A stretch of 64,000 nt of DNA from Lutraria lutraria (lineage: Eukaryota; Mollusca; Bivalvia; Venerida; Mactridae), in contig OZ026850.1 in the NCBI GenBank assembly GCA_964023205.1, positions 2,564,368 through 2,628,367 on the forward strand, written 5' to 3'. The notes beneath the pieces were generated by a model. That model did no database searches. It was not told where the DNA came from and was given only the letters and a program-made list of their open reading frames with translations. The position numbers were made by a program, and so were the translations under genes. Below, one piece after another: positions 30,930-51,048 of this stretch; the stretch's first letter is position 1; the number at the start of each line of letters is the position of its first letter.

Positions 30930-32300
30930 AAATGTACAGTAAAAACTGTTTATTCAAACCCTTTATTTAGCCAAATAAATTGGCTTTAACAATGAGTATG
31001 TTTAAAAACTGGTCAAGTGGTTGTAAGACAGAGGTGATCTAAGGGCGGTAGCAAGCTTTGAATGAATGTTAGGCACTCTATATTAACCCCTAAGGCCAGT
31101 TGCTGGGAGTCTACCCTTCTTAGCTTTCCACTGAGACGCCATTTTTCATATTAATATTTCTTTTTAATTTGATGTTTATAAAAAGGTGCAAGTGTGTAAC
31201 GCTGGCAACGCCCCCCACCCCCCCCCGCTCTAGATCTTGATACTGAAGTGTTTTACTGTAGATTTATATCATGACACTATTGCTTTTTTATGCAATTGTT
31301 CTAATTTGAATATTTGTTTACATTTATAAAATAACATATCAACACCTTTTAAGTGTACAGCCGCAACAAGTCAATATCATATTTATCGGACTGTTTTACT
31401 ATGTGCATGTATACTTATATTTATGTTTTGCATGTCTTCACCATAGCCTTTTTCATTTCATTTTCGGTATGCCTTATAATATTTTATAAAAAAAATCTGA
31501 ACAGTTTCCTGCAATAACTTTGCTCTTGATAAATGTGTTCGGAAACAAAGTTGGTGAATTGTGATACTAGAAGCTGAACTATGGTTCAATCACAAGACAG
31601 ATGTTTTCGTCAACCCCTTTTCATGTTTTTGATATCAAAACTCATGGACTGTACCATTATTTTATTTAATAATAATTTATTATGTGTATTATCTATTTAT
31701 TTGTAACCTGGTATATTTAAAACTGATTCCTAATAAAATAAGAAATAATAATAAATTTGTTTATTATTCTTATGTGCTATTGAAACTAAAATTTGGACCG
31801 CATTTCTGAAATTGTGAGCAATGTTATATTCAGAAGTCTCTGAACGCATAGAAGATATTCGTACAAGCTCCCTATCCCAGTAGGGCCAAAGGAACTTGGG
31901 GAGACAGGGGGGAGGTGATGGGAGGGATCAATTTCTGCTGTGATGTCATTGAAAGGGGCTCTTACTGATTCCCCTGTTGTCGAGACGAAATCTAAATTTT
32001 TGCCCTAACCCTCCAATCTGGAAGTGCTCATCACGGATCACAAATTGAACACTAAATGGTGCTAAAAACAGAACTTCGTAGCGCTTGAATAAATTGGGTA
32101 TGTACAAAAGAGGAGCATGGCAGACGATTCTATTAAGGCGTAAACATTGCTTTTAAGTTTATCACTTTTAATTTTGTTTTTTAAATAAATGTTTGAAAGC
32201 CTATTTCACTGGCCATATCTCTACTTTTAGAACTTAAATTTTAAGTTTATAGAAGTCTAATGCATTCAATAATTCAAGTATCGTAAGGATGCAAAAAATT
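30930..32300. other. Gene-free interval after the FKBP11-like gene
   Basis: AT-rich with a short C tract near 31215 and several AATAAA motifs (around 31730 and 31750). The two convergent genes end on either side. No repeat family recognised. Confidence 0.5.
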
Positions 32301-32309
32301 AAACGCCGA

Positions 32310-34623
32310 GTTACAACATATATTTTGATTTATTAAAAAAAAACTGACAGACATCCTACAGAATTTAAAAGAATTTCAGCTAAAGCTAAATACTGGGTCC
32401 AGACACAAATACTAGAATTTAAACAAAAACACATGTTTATTATTAAACCAAGGCTTAAGGTGATAAATAAAGGAGTTATGAGGCCACATTTTGAATAAAA
32501 TCGCACAATCTGATTGGTTGATATTAGAGACTGTACTGCAGATCAACCAATAGAAATGCAGTGTAATACATGCAGAGTTGCCTTTTTTCTCGGGATTATA
32601 GACCCTTTAAACTTTGAAGTCTGGTTTCGCAGAATAATGAACTAGACAAATAATGTAAAGATTGGCCCCTAAAATGAATATGACAGCCAAGCGCTACTGT
32701 CAAAATAATTGATTTGAAGACAATCATTTGGACGCTCAAACATGCATCTAGTTAAGATTTAAATCCGAAAAAAATTAACAGTAAATGAAAGTCCTCAAAT
32801 TTCAGAGGGTTTACATTTTAATTGCTGGTAAAAAGAACCCTATTTCATACAGAAATACTTAACAACCAAATATCTGATAAGCCACCGAAAACTACTACAG
32901 TATCAACACATACACTTACAGGTGAAAAAAACAACTTCAAATTTAATTACGAATATTATATAATTAATCAACCAAATATTTCCTAAAACATTTAATCTAT
33001 ACTGCAATCCAGTATGATTTCCTAAGTACATCAATATTCCATAGCTTACGAAATATGAGGTGAATAAAAATACAAATTTTTTTTAGGTTCTTTGTACATC
33101 AGAAAATTGAAGGGGTTTTGTTTAAGATGAACATCGACTTTACACGATAGAGTGGCCAATGAAATACACAAGAAAGAAAGCAATAGAACTTGCTATCATA
33201 CGAAGTCTTATAAATTTAAGATGTCAAATAAAAATAGCACACCAAACAGAAAGGCTGACACGACAACACGTATTAGTCAATAAATCAAAAGTCTTCAAAG
33301 CTAGAAATAAAAACAAGTTTGTTTGGATTGCTCCGACCTACTCACGAAAATCCTAGCAAATACACCTTTTGTGCCATTTTTTTACTATTGTTTTGTGTAC
33401 ATGTAGTAAAAAAAACACCTACCTACTCTGGGTCGGAGCACTCCAAACGAACATATTTTTATTTTCAGCCCAGATCATCATAGTTTCAACAGTTCTATAA
33501 AATACCATTGAACAGTTTATCACAATAAATCGTAACACGTCGTAAGACATACACATATGTTTATTAACATATAGCCAACAACATAAAGCAGACTATATCA
33601 GACAATGGGGACGGGAGTTGTGACACTGTAAACAAATAAATAACAAAAAATGTGAGTTTTTTTTCTTCAATTTGTCTTGTATCAATACCATATCATCACA
33701 TTGCAGAACATGAAAATGCAGATAGATGTAAAAAAAAATTTAGCACAAATTTCACAATATCAACAAGTATAAAATAGAAATTATAATTATTAAAGAAAAC
33801 ACCAATTTACTGCTCAGATCTATGAATTTCTTTCTAAGAACTAACAATTTTATCTGGATTAATTCCATCATCAAGTCATCTAATTGACATCACCTTGGTT
33901 ACAAGGTCTTACCCTCTTGTCATGTACTGGTTAGTTGATGTTCGAACTTTCATCTTAAAAAAATACGATCACTATGCGACTTGATAAGAAATAACAAATT
34001 ATCATGGAAACAAAATTTCAGCACTTAAGTGCAAAACAGAAAATGATTTATAAGTACAGTGGAAGCAGACTGACAGAAAAAGGATCAATCGTACAGAACT
34101 AGACAGGAACAGTCAAGTAAAGAGACATACATCATAATACGCACTCGCCCAATTCACTTCACATTATAGAATACAATGAACAGAAAAAACATCTTTATAT
34201 TTCAGATTCTTAAGTACTTAAATACACAAATACAAATGCCTTTAGTAGTTTAGCTTACAGATTGAAAAACCTCAGAATAAATGCCTTGTTTCCATAATAG
34301 GGTTATTTAAGCCTTGTTACAAATATATAGCTAAGAAATTAATGAGGGCCTAAAACTGAGGGCAGAGGTAATTCAAGTCTAATTCTATAGTCCAAAGTTT
34401 CGTATTGGATAAATTTCTACGATCAGATATTCGTCAGATAGTCGCTAATCCGGTAAATGAGAACATGCCACTCACACGCAGGGAGATTTGCACTATGTCG
34501 CTTACCAAAACACAACAAAAAATCCAGTATAAGGATGATCAATGAATTGTTAAATAAGTCCCAAGTATTCGCTAATTAAATAATGACGATACTCTCCACA
34601 ATAAATGACGCACAAGCTTCAAA
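32310..34623 (-). other. Probable long 3' UTR of the 14-3-3 gene
   Basis: About 2.3 kb beyond the stop holds no ORF and almost none of the dispersed repeat families that fill the rest of the window. A minus-strand AATAAA lies at about 32327. Repeat depletion suggests transcribed, constrained sequence, but the boundary is a guess. Confidence 0.4.
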
Positions 34624-42817
<8,194 letters not shown>

Positions 42818-42863
42818 TTTGGAATTAGTTTGAGATATTCGTCACGAGAAGTTCAGACTCGAT

Positions 42864-42874
42864 CCAAGATGGCG
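42864..42874 (+). promoter_or_regulatory. YY1-like site near the 14-3-3 promoter
   Basis: CCAAGATGGCG, a YY1-type core, lies about 50 bp upstream of the 14-3-3 start codon, on the strand opposite the gene. YY1 sites are common near starts of housekeeping genes. Evidence is motif only. Confidence 0.3.
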
Positions 42875-42959
42875 TAGCAGGAACGAAGCACTTGCTATAA
42901 AATTGCTCCGCGAATGACTAATTTACATGATATGGAAAATATATAGAAAACTTTGCTTT

Positions 42960-45800
42960 GAAATACAGTATCCACCGCATTTATTATTTACGGTTGATAG
43001 TTATAGTATATAGTATAAAGTATATATTATGATAGCCTGAATAAAAAAGCATCAAAATTAAGAGAACTACTTTCTTTATAATTTTGTCTTTAACGGAGTT
43101 GTCTTTCCTTGACGGAGGCGTTCCCGATATAGTCCAAGGGAAGTCCAATACGTCATAGTTGTCATGGGAACGCATATTTTGCTTTTTTAGCTCACCCAGG
43201 CAGTTGTATTTAGATTAATACAACTACCTGGCTCGCCAGAATGCACTGAGTGTTATATTCAAAAATTCATTCGTACTGGTTTCGTTAAAAATGGTCTAAA
43301 ATGCTCTAGCCTACCTGACTTTATATAATATTATTAAATATTATAATTAGATCTTAACGCGACTTTAAAGTCCCATAAGCTTATAAATTTATTGGTCGTA
43401 ATATATATAGTTTCTGCCTATCCTATTACAGATGAATCCGATGTGTTTTCCTCCCGTGCATTTTTTTTCATAGCAACAAGGACTATATACATACATGTAT
43501 GTATATAAGTCCTTGATAGCAAGAAAAAATGTTTCCGAAACCACCATATATCGTATTTTTTCAATATCATTGAAAAAAATATTTATAGAACAGCTGCACG
43601 TGTTTTCTCGCAGTCATGTAATGTATACGTCATAAAGTGACGACACGCGCTCTATATATTTCAAGTTTACAGAAGCAAAAATCACAGCGAAATGAGTGAT
43701 TTTAGAAGCAAAAGGGCTCGTTTCGTCGGTAATTATTATCTTGGGATAATATCAGCTATTGCTTTTTTTCACGCCATATATTTTTTATAGCAAACTTGAA
43801 GCTAATATGGGACTTTAAAGCAACATTTCCACACGCTTTGCAAGAACTTTTCAAGAGCTACGTTTATCCTATTCTTAATGAGCACGTAATAACCGTCAGA
43901 AACAAACATATTTTAAGCCTAATCAGGAAACTAAATTGAATTCGCAGACTCTGAACAAGTTTACACCACTAATGTTATTCTGAATTTAGAATGGTTATAT
44001 ATCTTAAGCCATAATGTAGAATCTATATATACAGTATAAAACCCCTAGCTATTGTTATTTTTTATAATGACTTCATTTTTTTATAACCTGAAGCCAATAT
44101 TTTTTGGAAGGCCTAAAAAACTTCTTTACAATATGCGTAAACCATACAACGTCCACTTATTTAATAAACTTAATAATTATCAGCCTAGACATGCAATTTA
44201 AATCTAGGCCTAATATAGATCTAGTTGGATATGTGGTTCTTCATTTACTCAGTATAAAATATATAGAGGGAACTACGGAATCGTCCGATGCTTTCCGAAT
44301 GCCAGAAAAATAGTTTTTAGTTGTTTTAGGCGTGCGACTTTGTGTCGAAACCTACATCTTGTTTAAACGGCTGTAACATGCCATAAACGTCTATTTGCCA
44401 AGATTGATTCAAGCTGAATTTTGCTGTCTGAACGAAAAACGACGAATTACGGTGTAGATAAATTGCCATCCTGTAAAAAAGTGTAACTGTGTACAGTGCG
44501 GGGTCCGTGGGTTCGCTTTAATAGTAGATAAAATGTAATTGTCTTATACATACATGCATTACGAAGATTTCATCTCATGATAGACATGGCAAATTACATT
44601 ATTATGTTGCAATAATAATAAAACACACCGTTAATGCTTTGTCTGTAGTGCAATTCATTTACTTTCTTGCACATTAATAACGTTATAACAAACTTAAGCG
44701 GAAAAATACGAAAAATGCATTTTCAGGTATACTTTTTCAACGGGATTGGAACGTGGCACTAATAAACAGGTTCATTGGTGACTTCTTTTCCAATTAATTA
44801 TACGGAGTGGGGGGTGGGCCCCCGGGGGATGGACGTCTGGGTGGAACCATCGATATTTCGTAATCTTCGTGGGCAACTTCGACTGCGAAAATATCGAAAC
44901 TCTGTAAGATTCTCCAATAAGAAAAATACGGTACTAAAACATGCATGCACACTGAGGCACTATGCAGTATAATCAATCCGGACTTGTCCTGACCGGGGAA
45001 AGAGTCCGGAATCGAAAAAAATCCGGTTTCAAAAGATCATTTTAAAAATTTATTGTAGTTGATTATTTACAGTCGATATTGGAAAAATCAATGCAAACAA
45101 ATTTGTCTGGATAAATGTCATTTCCGGATATGAGCGGTCCGGACTACCGAGGTACACATGTACCCATTTTAGAAATATAGAGAGTTTTTGTATAACAAAT
45201 GGAAGTACACGCGTTTCTGTATAGTATGACTAATCACTTATTTTTTTTCATTTCTTGATAACCATATTGCATGTACGAGTATGTATGTACGTCTAATATA
45301 ATATGCAATATCTCAGAATTATCGATTTGAGTAACGTTTATTGGCACTGGATCATATAATACATGTATACATATGCTGTCTCTATAACGGAATAGAACTA
45401 CTTAAGCTCGGAGTCACTGAACGGTGCAAGAAATTGATGTGTAGCGGTCCAGGGTTCGCATTAGATGTCAAAACTTGAGGGTCAGAAATGACCCTTAATT
45501 GGCTGATTATATAATTAAAAGCGCCAGTAAGTTTCCCCCATTATTTAAATAACTGATAGTAAATTTGACCCATTGGTACAATTTCTCAAAAGTCGGAAGC
45601 TTTATTGTACTCATTTCATAAGCCAACTTGAATACCATTTTAAGGGTCATTAAAGGAAAGCTAATAAAGTATGAAGAAAAAGAATAAATTAGCCCCAATG
45701 CATTTTGATGCTAATTTTAATATTTTTTTAGACAAGGGAAGTAATCCATGTCTTGACTCATATTCAGAAAATCAACTAGTTATTCCCCTTTGTCTTAGAG
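42960..45800. other. Gene-free interval upstream of the 14-3-3 gene
   Basis: No coding sequence. A short repeat (45460-45660, caaaacttgagggtcagaaa...) shares its gtaaatttgacc segment with 34740-34810 and 2980-3180. A ccggggaaagagtccgga-type segment lies at 44975-45135. Confidence 0.45.
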
Positions 45801-45805
45801 TAAAT

Positions 45806-45944
45806 AAACTGGTTCTCGTTGTAAACTGGTTCCAGTTTAGTTGCATGCTCTTGTACACACAAGTCAACGGAGTAAACTGATTCCTATTGACTTGTGTGTA
45901 CGTTGCGATTGGTGCACTGCAGCATGGAACGGGAACCAATTTAG
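45806..45944. repeat. Palindromic repeat, aaactggttcccgtt family, compound copy
   Basis: Contains an inner hairpin (actggttccagttt) and the full acttgtgtgtacgttgcgat loop ending aacgggaaccaattta. Probably one copy inserted in another. Confidence 0.6.
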
Positions 45945-45984
45945 ACACGGAGATGCCATCGTTGAATATTTGTCCACGGACCTT

Positions 45985-46140
45985 TGCTTTATTTATTTCA
46001 TCGGATTTAACGCCATTTTCAACATTATTTCAGTTATATATAGTGACGGGCAGTACGTAATCCTAACCAGCTTCCCTGGACTTCTCTTATGCCTTAACCA
46101 GTGCTAGCCACATTCTATCCGCAAGTTAAATTACTACCAA
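45985..46140 (-). mobile_element. tRNA-derived SINE, 3' (tail) part, split by the LINE
   Basis: It matches 39566-39715 closely (ctaaccagcttccctgga, cttaaccagtnctanccaca, ttatttcatcngatttaa). On the minus strand it ends with a conserved AATGGCGTTAAATCCGATGA tail and an AAATAAATAAA run, as SINE 3' ends do. Confidence 0.6.
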
Positions 46141-46377
46141 TTTATAGTTACCCCACATAAAGTTCAAGTTCAAGAAAGTTTAATGGTATAAACATGAATA
46201 CATGTTTGTCGCCATTTACAATAACAGATGGCGATACACAAAGTAAATATAAATACAGAAAAGCATGAATACATGTAATATTAATTATCAGAGGATATTA
46301 TACCTCAATATACAAAACACATGGTATTATTATCATTTACAAAAAATAAAAAATACATTGAAAATTCATTAAATAAG

Positions 46378-49300
46378 CTAACGATTAGTAATTATTCTAG
46401 ATAGAGACTGTGCTCTTAATTTATCTGCATGATATAAATAGGCAGCCAGATTTATTGTAGTTTTTTTTGAAGTGTTTTTCATAATATTACAGAATTTATT
46501 GATTGTAGGCCAGGTACTGTAATAGTGTTTAATATATTTGTTTCTAAGGTTACTATAGTGGGGACATACAAGTAAAAAATGAAATTCATTTTCAATCATA
46601 TTCATATTGCATAATTTACATATTCTTTGATTTCTTTCAATGTTCCTATGTCTTCCTTCTTCTATTGATAATTTATGTGCAGAACATCTAAAACGACTTA
46701 GCGCAACTCTATGTTTAGCATTCGAGATAGTAGAGATATATGCTCTCCTTTCAAAATTCAATGTAAAAGTTTTGTATGTTTCTAGCCTAGAAGAATTGTC
46801 TAAATCACTAAACCATTTTTGCAAAAAAATATCAATTATCCTTTGGCATAAACTAGCAATAGTATTATCATTTATAAATACATTCTGTGTCCAAAGGTAT
46901 GCAAAACCCATATTTGATAACAATTTAATAAAGTTTTTAGACCATGTATTAATATAGTTACCATTATTGTCTTGCATATACATTAACTTATACACCAAAG
47001 ATTCAGGCTGTTTAATAATTCTATACCAATATTTCACTATTCTTAATTGTCTTAAATATAGCATGGGGTATCTGGCGACTTCACCATACACGGCTGCATT
47101 TAATGCATTCTGCTTAAGTTGTAAAATTTGTTTTAAAAATCTAATATGTATTTTTTCTATGTCAGGTGCATTATGGAATCCCCAAACCGGAGCTCCATAG
47201 TTTAATATAGGCGATATCATGCTATCAAAAAGTTTTAGTTTTTCAGAGATTGCCAATGGCACAACATCAAACAATGAGTTTAATGAAAATAATGCTCGCC
47301 CTGCTTTATGAGATAAGTTTTTTTGGGTATGATAAAAATTGCCATTCGCACTTAGTGTTACACCGAGGTAAGTAAATTCCTTTACAACAGCTAGTCTAAC
47401 ACCATTATAAGAGATATCAACATTTTCTATTACATGTCCCCTTTTAAACACCATACATACAGTTTTGTCAATATTAACAGTTATACCCCATTTTGAACAA
47501 TATGCATATAGTCTATCTAATAGATATTGTAGTCCTTCCTTGCTATAGGAGAACAAAACAGTGTCATCTGCAAAAAGTAATAAAAATATTTGCAACTGGT
47601 CAATTGTAAAAGCCTCAAATTCATCATTTTCCATATAAGTTTGCATATCATTAACAAAGAAGACAAATAAAAGTGGAGATAAAGGCTCACCCTGTTTTAC
47701 ACCCATATAACTGTCAATAAAATCTGATAGGTTATTATTTACTCTAACACACGACTTAACACTATGATACATACTTTGTAATATTTTTACAACTTTAGAA
47801 GATACACCATAATCAATTAACTTGAACCAAATACCATTCCTATATACATAATCAAAGCATTTGCGAAAATCAACAAATGAACAGTACATTTTTTTCTTTT
47901 CGTGTTTAAGTACTTTGTCAATTATAGACGTTAAAACAAAAGTACAATCAACTGTACTTCTACCTTTAACAAAGCCATATTGATTATCGGATAGTATATT
48001 ATTATCAGATGCCCATTTCCGCAGACGAGTATCTAAAATAATGGAGAATAATTTAGAAAATATACTAGTTAATGTAATACCACGATAGTTGTTAACATCG
48101 TTAGTATCGCCTTTTTTGGGTACAGGAACAATTATACCTTTAGTCCACAGATCTGGATAAACACCGTTGTCAAAAATATAGTTAAAAAGTCGACATATAC
48201 TCGGGGCTAACTCGTTTTTACATACTTTAAACATTTCAGGTGTCAACAAATCAATAGATCCACCCTTACCATTTTTCAACGAGGATATCGCTTTAATAAC
48301 TTCTTCACACGTAATAACAGAATCAAGTTGGTCGACAAAATTATTGTCTGTAAAATTGACATCAGACAAATTATTTTCTACCTCATCATCAGTAAAAATA
48401 TTAGTATCGGAGTAAAGATTTTCAAAATGATCATGAAATTCATCTAGTGACACATTTCCAGTTTTTGTCTTTTTTCGTATATTTTTTATTTCTTTCCAAA
48501 AACTAGCCGGTTGATTTTCAGCTAAAAAGTGTAATTTCTGTTTATTTCTTGTATTATATTGACTCCTTGCTTTTCTCTTTGTTAGCTTATAGATACGTCT
48601 TTTTTCTTTCAGAGTATACAAATTTTCCGGACATCTGTTGCGGGAAAATGCTTTATTTGATTGTCTAAATTCACGACGTGCTGATTCACAATCACGATTA
48701 AACCAGTCATTTTTATACTTTCTTGGATTATTAGATGGACAAGTATTAATCTTTACAGTTTTACCGCAAACATCATATGCACATTTATATAATATATCAG
48801 AAAACTCTTCTAATCCTCTATTCACATCAGTAACTTGGTTGGTAATATTATTAACTACTGTTTCAAAAACGTGCAGTTTTGACTGAATGCAATCTTTGTA
48901 CAATGTATCATTATCAGAATTCCAAACTACTTTATCCACAAATTTCGATACGGGCTCACAGTTTGTTTTTGTACAATGAATAGCAAAATCAACATTTATA
49001 GGAACGTGTGGTGAAAAGGAATGCATGTCATGGATAGTAAAGTTCCTAACACATGGAAATAATTCATGTGACACTAACACATAGTCAATCAAACTATTAC
49101 CTGTATTAGACATATATGTATACTGACCAACGGGGTCACCTGTAAATCGACCATTTAAAATACAAAGGTTTGAGTTAATGCACAAATCAATTATACTTTG
49201 GCCAGAAGCATTTACCACATTATCCATTGATTTTCTATCCGGTAGTAGTAACTGATTATAATCATCGTTCGGCAAAGTGTAAGGTAAATTAGACCGGTCC

Positions 49301-49821
49301 GTGTTTGTCATTATATCGTATCTATGCCCAACCCGACCATTTAGATCCCCAATAATAGAAATTTTACCGCAATCAGAGTATTTTCTAATCCCTTGTTCTA
49401 TAGTCTCGTGAAATCCAGTCGGGTGCTGATTAAAATATGGAGAATTCTGTGGTGGGATATATGCAAAACAAACGTATAAATCATTTTCCATGCCAAAAAA
49501 TTCTTTACATAACTTAACCCATACGATACCGTAATCATCTGACTCAAGTATTGTAATACCTTTAGAAATTAGGTTACTGAAAAATAAACATACACCCCCA
49601 TGACCACGTCTGGACGTTTTGCGTAATGATTCTGGCCTAGGTACACAATGACATTCATAACCATCTAATACATAATCAGATCGATTAGTTTGCCATGTTT
49701 CACATATAAAAACAATATCAAATGTTGATACAAAATTTTGAAAATCACAATCATTAATACATGAATCCAACCCTTCAATGTTCCAAGATACAACCGAAAG
49801 TTCATACTTTTCTTGCCACCC
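46378..49821 (-). CDS. LINE ORF2: apurinic-type endonuclease and reverse transcriptase
   Basis: Open without a stop from the codon after the ORF1 TGA to TAG at 46378, about 1,147 codons. The endonuclease begins within 10 codons (SVVSWNIEGL) and shows the catalytic Glu (ICETW), GDLNGRVG, DYVLVS and a terminal SPHVPI in place of SDH. RT motifs: PVPKKGDTNDVNNYRGITL; motif A FVDFRKCFD; motif B GVKQGEPLSPLLF; motif C LFADDTVLF with the Asp pair; motif D at GITVNIDKTVC. A Cys/His cluster (CKLCNMNMIENEFHFLLVC) sits near the C-terminus. The first in-frame ATG (49491) lies inside the endonuclease, past the catalytic Glu, so translation probably depends on ORF1 readthrough or reinitiation. Confidence 0.9.
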   Translation of the reverse strand, partial: GWQEKYELSVVSWNIEGLDSCINDCDFQNFVSTFDIVFICETWQTNRSDYVLDGYECHCVPRPESLRKTSRRGHGGVCLFFSNLISKGITILESDDYGIVWVKLCKEFFGMENDLYVCFAYIPPQNSPYFNQHPTGFHETIEQGIRKYSDCGKISIIGDLNGRVGHRYDIMTNTDRSNLPYTLPNDDYNQLLLPDRKSMDNVVNASGQSIIDLCINSNLCILNGRFTGDPVGQYTYMSNTGNSLIDYVLVSHELFPCVRNFTIHDMHSFSPHVPINVDFAIHCTKTNCEPVSKFVDKVVWNSDNDTLYKDCIQSKLHVFETVVNNITNQVTDVNRGLEEFSDILYKCAYDVCGKTVKINTCPSNNPRKYKNDWFNRDCESARREFRQSNKAFSRNRCPENLYTLKEKRRIYKLTKRKARSQYNTRNKQKLHFLAENQPASFWKEIKNIRKKTKTGNVSLDEFHDHFENLYSDTNIFTDDEVENNLSDVNFTDNNFVDQLDSVITCEEVIKAISSLKNGKGGSIDLLTPEMFKVCKNELAPSICRLFNYIFDNGVYPDLWTKGIIVPVPKKGDTNDVNNYRGITLTSIFSKLFSIILDTRLRKWASDNNILSDNQYGFVKGRSTVDCTFVLTSIIDKVLKHEKKKMYCSFVDFRKCFDYVYRNGIWFKLIDYGVSSKVVKILQSMYHSVKSCVRVNNNLSDFIDSYMGVKQGEPLSPLLFVFFVNDMQTYMENDEFEAFTIDQLQIFLLLFADDTVLFSYSKEGLQYLLDRLYAYCSKWGITVNIDKTVCMVFKRGHVIENVDISYNGVRLAVVKEFTYLGVTLSANGNFYHTQKNLSHKAGRALFSLNSLFDVVPLAISEKLKLFDSMISPILNYGAPVWGFHNAPDIEKIHIRFLKQILQLKQNALNAAVYGEVARYPMLYLRQLRIVKYWYRIIKQPESLVYKLMYMQDNNGNYINTWSKNFIKLLSNMGFAYLWTQNVFINDNTIASLCQRIIDIFLQKWFSDLDNSSRLETYKTFTLNFERRAYISTISNAKHRVALSRFRCSAHKLSIEEGRHRNIERNQRICKLCNMNMIENEFHFLLVCPHYSNLRNKYIKHYYSTWPTINKFCNIMKNTSKKTTINLAAYLYHADKLRAQSLSRIITNR

Positions 49822-51048
49822 TCACTCACTGTTTGAAGAAGCACCCGCGGATTGATACAACTTGTTATTGATGAACAGTTTATCTCTGACTAACGTGGCG
49901 CGTTTACCTTCACTGCGTGCTTTCATCATCACTGGGATAAGTTCCCGGCGTCGTTGTTGTACCTCTGGTGGAAACTGATCCGATACATTGTATGGGGTAT
50001 TGCGAAGTTGAACTCGTTTGAGAGCATCCTTAATCAACAACTTAGATTCCGTGTCTTGAAATTTAGCAACAATCGGTCGCGTTTTCTGATTATTAAATGC
50101 ACCAACACGATGGGCCCTATCAATGCGAATCATTGTTTTCGAGTCAGTGATTCCAAGTATATTCTGTATAAAACATTGCACTTTTTCAATACAATTCTCA
50201 CCGGAAGTTGAAGTCACCGTCTCCATAGGAACATCCGCTGCGGTATTGGTATTAGAAGGCTGAGACACTGAGGTTTGATTCTGTGCCATTGGTTTGGGAT
50301 CAAACTTGGTAGGAAGTTCTGGAATTCCAAAGAACATCAAATTATCCCGCATCGATCTACATTTCAAGTCGAGTACATTATCTACCAATGAATCGTTAGC
50401 TTTTTTCAGTGACTGGTTCTCGGCAATTATTTTACTTATGTCAGATTTAACTTGTTTTATGTCCTTCATATTGACATTAGTACGTGATGTCACAGATTCA
50501 TATTGTTCACTGACGAATTGCTGACCTTTTTCAACATCGGAAATGCGTGCTTCCATGTTTTCTAGGCGCACGGTTATATCTTTCAATGATACACGAATTT
50601 CTGTCAACTGGCTTAATTTTGAATCAATATGTTCCATTTTTTGCAGCAATGTTTGCATAACGGGATCACTATGTGTCATGGTAGGTGTAGGCTGAATTAA
50701 TGTTGGCGAACTAGAATTTAACATCGGATTGATGTTACCCACAAAATGAGGATATTGAAACGTAGCCGGCATCATGTATGGGTGGGGGGTATGTACTTGT
50801 TGTGGAACTGGAGTGCTCGTCGTGGCGGCCACAGTATTTCCATCAGGCTTCCCAGATACAGGAGTACATTGAGCCATTTTCGAATTTTGCACGGTGACAG
50901 TCTGGTTTAATTTACCTTTTTTAGCGACCGTTGGTTTCTTTGTCTTCTTTGTATTTACAGTTGGCGCCTTCTCGGAGGGAGAGGAAGACGTGTTTTTCCG
51001 TTTCCCCATGTAATTCACGCACGAAAAACTTCTGCACAATGCGCACAT
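49822..51048 (-). CDS. LINE ORF1 protein (coiled coil plus RRM-like nucleic-acid chaperone)
   Basis: 408 residues from the first ATG; a second in-frame ATG 14 codons on (MGKRKNTSS) may be the real start. The order is a basic, low-complexity N-terminus, a heptad-rich region at about residues 130-230 (SKLSQLTEIRVSLKDITVRL onwards), and a C-terminal domain with RSMRDNLMFFGIPE and IRIDRAHRVGA. This matches the RRM and C-terminal domains of L1-type ORF1 (Transposase_22). Such proteins trimerise and coat element RNA. It ends SNSE at TGA (49822-49824), which is in the same frame as ORF2. Confidence 0.85.
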   Translation of the reverse strand: MCALCRSFSCVNYMGKRKNTSSSPSEKAPTVNTKKTKKPTVAKKGKLNQTVTVQNSKMAQCTPVSGKPDGNTVAATTSTPVPQQVHTPHPYMMPATFQYPHFVGNINPMLNSSSPTLIQPTPTMTHSDPVMQTLLQKMEHIDSKLSQLTEIRVSLKDITVRLENMEARISDVEKGQQFVSEQYESVTSRTNVNMKDIKQVKSDISKIIAENQSLKKANDSLVDNVLDLKCRSMRDNLMFFGIPELPTKFDPKPMAQNQTSVSQPSNTNTAADVPMETVTSTSGENCIEKVQCFIQNILGITDSKTMIRIDRAHRVGAFNNQKTRPIVAKFQDTESKLLIKDALKRVQLRNTPYNVSDQFPPEVQQRRRELIPVMMKARSEGKRATLVRDKLFINNKLYQSAGASSNSE

